DNA from: CAYZEZ01 sp964477295
GTDB taxonomy: Bacteria > Bacteroidota > Bacteroidia > Bacteroidales > SM23-62
Direction of reading: 5' to 3'
Assembly: GCA_964477295.1 (NCBI GenBank)
Contig: CAYZEZ010000157.1
Span: 1 to 11,413, forward strand
Length of the DNA stretch: 11,413 nucleotides
The position numbers and the translations under genes are program-made. Position 1 is the first letter of the stretch. Every line of letters begins with the position of its first letter. This document shows positions 6,196 through 11,413 of the stretch, piece by piece. A model generated the notes under the pieces. It worked only from the letters and a program-made list of their open reading frames with translations, was not told the origin of the DNA and searched no databases.

Positions 6196-8622
6196 ATGAA
6201 GGTTTTAAAATTCGGCGGTTCATCGGTAGGTACTCCAGAGAGGATCAAGGTTGTTAAACAGATTGTTGAAAACCAGAAGGAGTCCTGCATCATCGTTGTG
6301 TCGGCTTTTCAATCAGTTACCGACCAGTTGATAAAGGTCAGTGAATTGGCCGAAAAGAGGGACGATACCTACAAACAGATCCTTGAAGAAATTCAGCAAA
6401 AGCACTACGATGCAGTTAAAGCCCTGTTCAGCATTAACCAGCAGAGCCATATCCTGGCAGGTATCAAAATCCTTATCAATACCCTGGAAGAAACACTGAA
6501 CGGCGTTTATCTGCTGAAGGAGCTCACCTGTAAAACGATGGATACCATTGTTAGCTTTGGTGAACGGCTTTCATCCTATATCATCAGCCTGGTCATTGAT
6601 GATGCCTACCTGGTGGAGATCAGGGACCTGATCAAAACGGACAACAATTATTGTCGTGCCAATGTCGACTTTAAACAAAGCGACCAGCTGATAAGTGAAT
6701 ATTTTAAATCGCATAAAAAAGCAGCTATTGTCCCGGGATTTATCGGCAGCAATGAGGAAGGCGAGACGACCACCCTCGGAAGGGGTGGGTCGGACTACAC
6801 TGCAGCAATAATTGCCGCAGCCGTTAAGGCATCTGTGCTGGAGATATGGACCGATGTGGATGGATTCATGACTGCCGATCCCCGAAAAGTGGAAAAAGCA
6901 TATTCCATCGAATCCCTGAGCTACGCAGAAGCCATGGAGCTGAGCCACTTCGGCGCCAAGGTTTTGTATACACCCACCATCCAGCCTGTGTTGAATAAAA
7001 AGATCAGGATACAGATCAAAAATACTTTTAATCCCAGCGCTAAAGGTACGATCATCGGCATGCAGGAGCATATTAAAAGTGAATCGCCTATCAAGGGGAT
7101 ATCATCCATCGATGACATCGACCTGGTTACGATACAGGGATCGGGAATGGTTGGTGTAACAGGGATATCCAGCAGGTTGTTCTCGACCCTGGCTGCCAAC
7201 AATGTAAATATCATCCTCATCACACAGGCATCCTCAGAATTCTCGATCAGCTTTGCCATCAATCCTGCCGATACAAAAAAGGCCGAAAATGCTATCCATA
7301 AGGAATTCAGGAACGAGATCGACCACATGAAATCGATCAGGATCCTGATTGAAAAAGAGCTTTCGATCATTGCCATTGTCGGTGAAAGAATGAGGCATAC
7401 ACCCGGCATCTCTGCCAAACTGTTCCGTTCTCTCGGCAGGAATGGCATCAACGTGATAGCCATAGCCCAGGGTTCATCAGAGCTGAATATATCAGTGGTC
7501 ATTACCAAACAGAGCCTTAAAAAAGCCCTTAATGTCATCCACGAAGGATTCTTCCTGTCGCACTATAAGGAACTCCATCTTTTTATTGCCGGGACCGGCC
7601 TGGTAGGAAAGAGGTTGCTTAACCAGATCAGCCAGCAGAAGGAAAAGTTTTTGATTAATCACCGGCTGAATGTTAACCTGATCGGACTGGCCAATTCAAG
7701 AAAAATGTTGATTCAACCAGGCGGTATTGCCATTGAACATTACAACGACCTGCTGGATAATGGGAGTAAGACAAATCTTGATGACTTTTGTAAAGAAATG
7801 GCCTCGTTGAACTTCAGGAACAGTGTGTTTATTGACTGTACTGCGAGTCCCGATGTAGCCGGCCTGTATAAAAGACTATTTAACTCCTATGTGTCGGTAG
7901 TAACCGCAAATAAGATAGCCTGTTCCTCAGCTTATTCAAACTACAAGGATTTGAAAAACACCGCCCAGTCAAGGGGTGTCAGGTTCATCTTTGAAACGAA
8001 TGTCGGTGCCGGCCTGCCTATAATCAACACCATCAATGACCTGATTAACAGCGGAGATAAAATACTTGAGATCCAGGCTGTTTTATCCGGTACGCTGAAT
8101 TTTATTTTCAATACCGTCAGTAAAGATAACCCGCTCAGCAAGACCATCCGAATGGCAAAAGAACAAGGCTATTCCGAACCTGATCCGAGAATCGACCTCA
8201 GCGGTATCGATGTGGTAAGAAAACTGCTCATCCTGTCAAGGGAATCCGGCTACCAGATAGAGGAAAAGGACATAAAAATTTCACCTATCCTTCCCGATGA
8301 ATATTTCAAAGGCGACCTGGACGCCTTCTGGGAAAAAATTATAAAATACGATGTGGCGTTTGAGAAGAAAAGAATGGAACTTGCAAAAAAGAAAAGAAAG
8401 TTAAGGTTTGTCGCCCGGTTGAAAGAAGGCAAAGCTTCAGTACAACTGGTGGATGTGGGATCAGACCATCCGCTTTTTCCGCTTGAAGGTTCAAACAACA
8501 TCATTATGCTCACCACTGAAAGATATAAGGAACTTCCAATGATCATCAAAGGGTATGGAGCAGGAGCCGATGTCACCGCCGCCGGCATTTTTGCCGATGT
8601 GATCCGCATTGTAAACATCTAG
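6196..8622 (+). CDS. thrA: Bifunctional aspartate kinase / homoserine dehydrogenase I
   Basis: This 808-residue fusion carries out two steps of the aspartate pathway: phosphorylation of aspartate and NAD(P)H-dependent reduction of aspartate semialdehyde to homoserine. Residues 1-290 are the kinase, with KFGGSSVG (5-12), GERLSS (122-127) and TTTLGRGGSDYTAA (191-204). Residues about 305-455 hold two ACT-type regulatory repeats, each with a similar core ending in QASSEFSISF (344-353) and QGSSELNISV (425-434). Q344 and Q425 are 81 residues apart, the same spacing as the two threonine-sensing glutamines I recall for the Arabidopsis enzyme (443 and 524), so feedback inhibition by threonine is likely. 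Residues about 460-808 are the dehydrogenase: AGTGLVG (465-471), TANK (570-573), ETNVGAGLPI (600-609), SGTLNFIF (631-638), GYSEPDPRIDLSG (658-670) and GAGADVTAAG (788-797). Length is near E. coli ThrA (820). It heads the operon; the next gene starts 3 bp after the stop. Confidence 0.96.
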   Translation: MKVLKFGGSSVGTPERIKVVKQIVENQKESCIIVVSAFQSVTDQLIKVSELAEKRDDTYKQILEEIQQKHYDAVKALFSINQQSHILAGIKILINTLEETLNGVYLLKELTCKTMDTIVSFGERLSSYIISLVIDDAYLVEIRDLIKTDNNYCRANVDFKQSDQLISEYFKSHKKAAIVPGFIGSNEEGETTTLGRGGSDYTAAIIAAAVKASVLEIWTDVDGFMTADPRKVEKAYSIESLSYAEAMELSHFGAKVLYTPTIQPVLNKKIRIQIKNTFNPSAKGTIIGMQEHIKSESPIKGISSIDDIDLVTIQGSGMVGVTGISSRLFSTLAANNVNIILITQASSEFSISFAINPADTKKAENAIHKEFRNEIDHMKSIRILIEKELSIIAIVGERMRHTPGISAKLFRSLGRNGINVIAIAQGSSELNISVVITKQSLKKALNVIHEGFFLSHYKELHLFIAGTGLVGKRLLNQISQQKEKFLINHRLNVNLIGLANSRKMLIQPGGIAIEHYNDLLDNGSKTNLDDFCKEMASLNFRNSVFIDCTASPDVAGLYKRLFNSYVSVVTANKIACSSAYSNYKDLKNTAQSRGVRFIFETNVGAGLPIINTINDLINSGDKILEIQAVLSGTLNFIFNTVSKDNPLSKTIRMAKEQGYSEPDPRIDLSGIDVVRKLLILSRESGYQIEEKDIKISPILPDEYFKGDLDAFWEKIIKYDVAFEKKRMELAKKKRKLRFVARLKEGKASVQLVDVGSDHPLFPLEGSNNIIMLTTERYKELPMIIKGYGAGADVTAAGIFADVIRIVNI

Positions 8623-8625
8623 CCT

Positions 8626-9288
8626 ATGTTGAAAGCCGCCATCTTCGATATGGACGGATTACTGGTTGATACAGAGCCCTGCTGGCAACAAACTGAGAGG
8701 GAGATCTTTGGACGTTTTGGAATTGAGATCACCCCGGCAATGCAAAAGGATGCCACTTTTGGATTGCAGACCGAAGAGGTTATTCTGCACTGGTATAGCC
8801 AGAAACCCTGGGATAATTTCTCACTGGAAGAGCTCACAAATGAATTCTGCAGGCGCATTGAAAAGAAGATACAGGAAGATGCGCAACTGATGGATGGCGC
8901 GGAGGAGATCTTACGATTTTTCAGAAAAATCGATTATAAAGTCGGCCTCGCCAGCTCATCCTCTCTTCGGCTCATCGAGACCTTTCTTGACCGGTTCAAT
9001 TTAAAAAATCGGTTTGACACATATCAAACCTCTGAAAATGAGGTTTTTGGAAAACCCCATCCGGCAGTATATATTGCCACCGCAGGCAGCCTGGGTGTAA
9101 ATCCAGCTGAATGTATTGCATTTGAAGACTCCTTTAACGGACTGATCTCTGCCAAAGCGGCCAGGATGAAAACAGTGGTCATCCCGGATGAGTCACATTT
9201 TAATGATCCCGGATTTGCAATTGCTGACCTTAAATTAGCATCTTTGCAAATGTTTAATGCTTCACACCTGGATCAGCTAAAAGATTAA
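8626..9288 (+). CDS. HAD-family sugar-phosphate phosphatase, HxpB/YniC-like
   Basis: This 220-residue haloacid dehalogenase-superfamily hydrolase has all four motifs. They are DMDGLL with nucleophile D8 and acid/base D10, the serine of motif II at S110 (LASSSS), K143 in FGKPHP, and E167-D168 in FEDSFNG. A helical cap lies between motifs I and II (about residues 16-90). The overall pattern resembles E. coli HxpB (YniC), a hexitol and 2-deoxyglucose 6-phosphate phosphatase. Shared features include the WY...PW segment near residues 56-62 and the C-terminal DPGFAIADLKLASL (194-207). Related beta-phosphoglucomutases are an alternative. The start lies 3 bp after the thrA stop and the stop abuts the thrB start, with no ribosome binding site at either junction, so translational coupling is likely. 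This enzyme is not a known threonine-pathway step. A role in clearing an unwanted phosphorylated metabolite is conceivable but is only inference. Confidence 0.85.
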   Translation: MLKAAIFDMDGLLVDTEPCWQQTEREIFGRFGIEITPAMQKDATFGLQTEEVILHWYSQKPWDNFSLEELTNEFCRRIEKKIQEDAQLMDGAEEILRFFRKIDYKVGLASSSSLRLIETFLDRFNLKNRFDTYQTSENEVFGKPHPAVYIATAGSLGVNPAECIAFEDSFNGLISAKAARMKTVVIPDESHFNDPGFAIADLKLASLQMFNASHLDQLKD

Positions 9289-10218
9289 ATGAAGGAAAGC
9301 ATCACCATATTTTCTCCTGCTACGATTGCTAATGTGGGCCCGGGATTTGATATCCTGGGATTTGCTATTAATGTCCCCGGAGATAAATTGCAAGTGAGTT
9401 TTATTAAGGGAAAGGAGCACAGGATCATCAACAGCACTGATGTAAAACTGCCTCATGAACCGGCTAAAAATGTCGCCACAGTTGCTGCCATGGCATTGCT
9501 CCAGCATCTTGGATCAGATGCCAGGTTTTCCTTTAATTTTCTCGGGAAGATTGCGCCTGGCAGCGGGATCGGATCCAGTGCCGCCAGTTCGGCCGGTGCT
9601 GTTTTTGCTGTTAATCACCTGCTCGGGTCCCCGTTACCTGCCGGGGAGCTTGTTCCTTTTGCCATGAAGGGCGAAGAAGTTGCCAGTGGATCGGAACATG
9701 CCGATAACGTTGCGCCCGGATTAATGGGTGGTTTTATCCTGGTCAGGAGCTATTCACCGCTAGACCTGATCCGCCTGCCTTCTCCCGAATCGATGTATTG
9801 CACCGTGGTCCACCCCGAAATAGAACTCGATACCGAATCGAGCCGAAAGATCCTCAAGGTGAGCGTACCCCTGAAAACTGCTACCACCCAGAGCGGGAAT
9901 GTGGCCGGATTGATTACCGGGTTATTCCGGTCCGATTTCAGGCTGATACGTGATTCCCTGCATGATGTCATTGCCGAACCTGCCCGGTCGTTCCTTATAC
10001 CCGGTTTCGACAGGATCAAAGAGGCTGCCTCTCAGGCAGGGGCCCTGGGCTCGAGCATTTCAGGCTCGGGACCTTCGGTTTTCTCCCTGTGTGAAACGAA
10101 AGAGATCGCTGAAAAAGTAGCCCGGGCAAAACAATCCATCCTGGAGGAGATGAATATCAGGTGCCAGGTGTTTGTTTCGGGTGTGAACCAGCATGGGTGC
10201 AGGATTATTGAGGATTAA
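9289..10218 (+). CDS. thrB: Homoserine kinase (GHMP family)
   Basis: This 309-residue cytoplasmic enzyme uses ATP to phosphorylate homoserine, giving O-phosphohomoserine for threonine synthase. It shows the GHMP-kinase motifs in order: PATIANVGPGFDILGFA (10-26), the ATP phosphate-binding loop PGSGIGSSAASSAG (90-103), HADNVAPGLMGG (137-148), and the C-terminal glycine-rich GALGSSISGSGPS (251-263). Length matches E. coli ThrB (310). The ATG directly follows the TAA of the phosphatase gene (TAAATG), so ribosomes probably pass straight on. The start is supported by motif 1 beginning at residue 10. Gene order thrA-phosphatase-thrB-thrC places it between the homoserine-making and phosphohomoserine-using enzymes. 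This organism thus has a GHMP-type kinase rather than the phosphoglycerate mutase-like homoserine kinase found in some Bacteroidota. Confidence 0.95.
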   Translation: MKESITIFSPATIANVGPGFDILGFAINVPGDKLQVSFIKGKEHRIINSTDVKLPHEPAKNVATVAAMALLQHLGSDARFSFNFLGKIAPGSGIGSSAASSAGAVFAVNHLLGSPLPAGELVPFAMKGEEVASGSEHADNVAPGLMGGFILVRSYSPLDLIRLPSPESMYCTVVHPEIELDTESSRKILKVSVPLKTATTQSGNVAGLITGLFRSDFRLIRDSLHDVIAEPARSFLIPGFDRIKEAASQAGALGSSISGSGPSVFSLCETKEIAEKVARAKQSILEEMNIRCQVFVSGVNQHGCRIIED

Positions 10219-10240
10219 TTGCCGTCGGTTGAAGAGGCCA

Positions 10241-10255
10241 AAAACGGATCGTTTT
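10241..10255 (+). other. thrC: Small inverted repeat overlapping the thrC start
   Basis: AAAACG (10241-10246) and CGTTTT (10250-10255) are perfect reverse complements with a 3-nt loop, GAT. The right arm contains the first two bases of the proposed TTG start (10254-10256). The stem is short and mostly A-U in RNA, so it may be chance. Confidence 0.3.
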
Positions 10256-11413
10256 GAAATACCGCAGCACAAATAATCATAACCTGACAGCTTCGCTGAA
10301 AGAAGCAGTACTCAAAGGACTGGCTGAGGACAAAGGACTCTTCATGCCTGAAAAGATCCATCCCCTGCCTCCCGGATTTTTCGAAGAGATAAAACAAATG
10401 CCTTTCCGGGAGATTGCTGTAAGAGTAGCCCATCATTTATTCGATGAAGACCTTCCCCCGGCTGATGTTGAAGCCATGACGCGTGCTGCCATATCCTTCG
10501 ACACGCCACTGGTTCGGGTCCATGATAACATTTATTCCCTTGAACTGTTCCACGGGCCAACCTTTGCTTTCAAAGATGTCGGTGCCCGTTTCATGGCCCG
10601 TCTTCTCGGATACTTCACACAGGATGTCAGTCTAACGGTACATGTGCTGGTGGCAACTTCAGGGGATACCGGCAGTGCCGTTGCAAACGGTTTCTGGAAA
10701 GTGCCAGGCATTCATGTGCATATCCTGTTTCCAAAGGGACTGGTGAGCCCGTTGCAGGAAAAGCAATTTGCGACCCTGGCGGAGAATATCACCGCACTGT
10801 CTGTCGATGGCACTTTTGATGACTGCCAGCGATTGGTTAAAACCGCCTTCCTCGATAAGACATTAAATGAAAAGTTGATCCTAACCTCGGCCAATTCAAT
10901 AAACCTTGCCCGGTTACTGCCTCAATCCTTTTATTATTTCAATGGATATGCCAGGATGGATGCCCCTGGGAAGGACCTTTATATTTCCGTTCCCAGCGGG
11001 AACTTCGGGAACCTGACCGCAGGATTAATAGCCGGGGCGATGGGACTGCCTGTAAAACAATACATTACAGCAACAAATATAAACGATATTGTCCCTAAAT
11101 ACCTGGAATCCGGGATCTATTCACCTTCCTCTTCGCAGTCTACCATCGCCAATGCAATGGATGTGGGTGATCCGAGTAATTTTGGTCGGATCCTTGATAT
11201 GTACGATCATGCGCACGAAAAGATCAGCCGGACCATTCGCGGTTACAGGTATACGGACGAGCAGATCAGGGAAACGATAAAAAAAGTGTACCATGAGCAC
11301 GGTTACCTGCTCGATCCACACAGTGCCACGGGATATCAATCATTATACAGGGAAATCCATGACAGGCAGGATGCTGCAGGATTCTTCATCGCCACAGCCC
11401 ACCCGGCTAAATT
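10254..11413 (+). CDS. thrC: Threonine synthase, 3' end outside the window
   Basis: This is the PLP-dependent enzyme that converts O-phosphohomoserine to threonine and phosphate, the last step of the pathway. An open frame of 386 codons reaches the right edge without a stop; about 45 residues of the usual 430 or so are missing. The PLP lysine is K107 in FHGPTFAFKDVGARF. Further signatures are ATSGDTGSA, VDGTFDDCQ, SANSINLAR, PSGNFGN, ANAMDVGDPSNF and the final TAHPAK. The start must be after the in-frame TGA at 10230-10232. No ATG lies before the conserved N terminus, and TTG at 10254 gives (M)KYRSTN, which fits the usual MKYYSTN beginning. TTG is therefore the likely start, with only a weak GGA at 10246-10248 upstream. 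The gene follows thrB by 35 bp in the same operon. Confidence 0.92.
   Translation, partial: MKYRSTNNHNLTASLKEAVLKGLAEDKGLFMPEKIHPLPPGFFEEIKQMPFREIAVRVAHHLFDEDLPPADVEAMTRAAISFDTPLVRVHDNIYSLELFHGPTFAFKDVGARFMARLLGYFTQDVSLTVHVLVATSGDTGSAVANGFWKVPGIHVHILFPKGLVSPLQEKQFATLAENITALSVDGTFDDCQRLVKTAFLDKTLNEKLILTSANSINLARLLPQSFYYFNGYARMDAPGKDLYISVPSGNFGNLTAGLIAGAMGLPVKQYITATNINDIVPKYLESGIYSPSSSQSTIANAMDVGDPSNFGRILDMYDHAHEKISRTIRGYRYTDEQIRETIKKVYHEHGYLLDPHSATGYQSLYREIHDRQDAAGFFIATAHPAK

Overview
The window is a stretch of ordinary chromosome from a Bacteroidota bacterium, probably an environmental, Bacteroidales-like member known from a draft (perhaps metagenomic) assembly. Three things support this. The first gene encodes the plug protein of the type IX secretion system, which is found only in this phylum. 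The clearest promoter has the Bacteroidota form TTG-N21-TAnnTTTG. Most genes lack a recognisable Shine-Dalgarno sequence. A heptose epimerase for lipopolysaccharide shows a Gram-negative outer membrane. A run of exactly 100 N at 5170-5269 marks a scaffold join.

Layout. 68-1354 (+) is the T9SS plug protein. 1368-1922 (-) is a small HD-domain protein that converges on it, with 13 bp between the stops. 2029-2844 (+) is a ZIP-family metal transporter. 2933-3898 (-) is ADP-glyceromanno-heptose 6-epimerase. Divergent from it, 3960-5023 (+) is a two-gene pterin unit: a PTPS/QueD-family enzyme, then GTP cyclohydrolase I, which makes its substrate. 5276-6148 (+) is fabD, whose first 49 bp also appear before the gap as an assembly duplicate. 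From 6196 to the right edge lies a threonine operon: fused aspartate kinase-homoserine dehydrogenase (thrA), a HAD phosphatase resembling HxpB/YniC, homoserine kinase (thrB) and threonine synthase (thrC, cut by the window end).

How the genes work together. ThrA, ThrB and ThrC cover the first and third steps and the last two steps of aspartate-to-threonine synthesis; aspartate-semialdehyde dehydrogenase is not in the window. The HAD phosphatase gene sits 3 bp after thrA and abuts thrB, so it is almost certainly co-transcribed and probably translationally coupled, although it has no classical role in the pathway. The pterin pair would convert GTP to 7,8-dihydroneopterin triphosphate and then to a tetrahydropterin. 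The cysteine spacing of the second enzyme looks like animal 6-pyruvoyl-tetrahydropterin synthase rather than E. coli QueD.

The least expected structure is intergenic. The gaps at 2861-2937 and 5022-5119 can be cut into consecutive 7-bp units, with different unit sequences in each and gradual drift along the array. No defence system, mobile element, CRISPR array, tRNA or rRNA was seen. The genes are otherwise housekeeping, and I found no convincing new multi-gene system.
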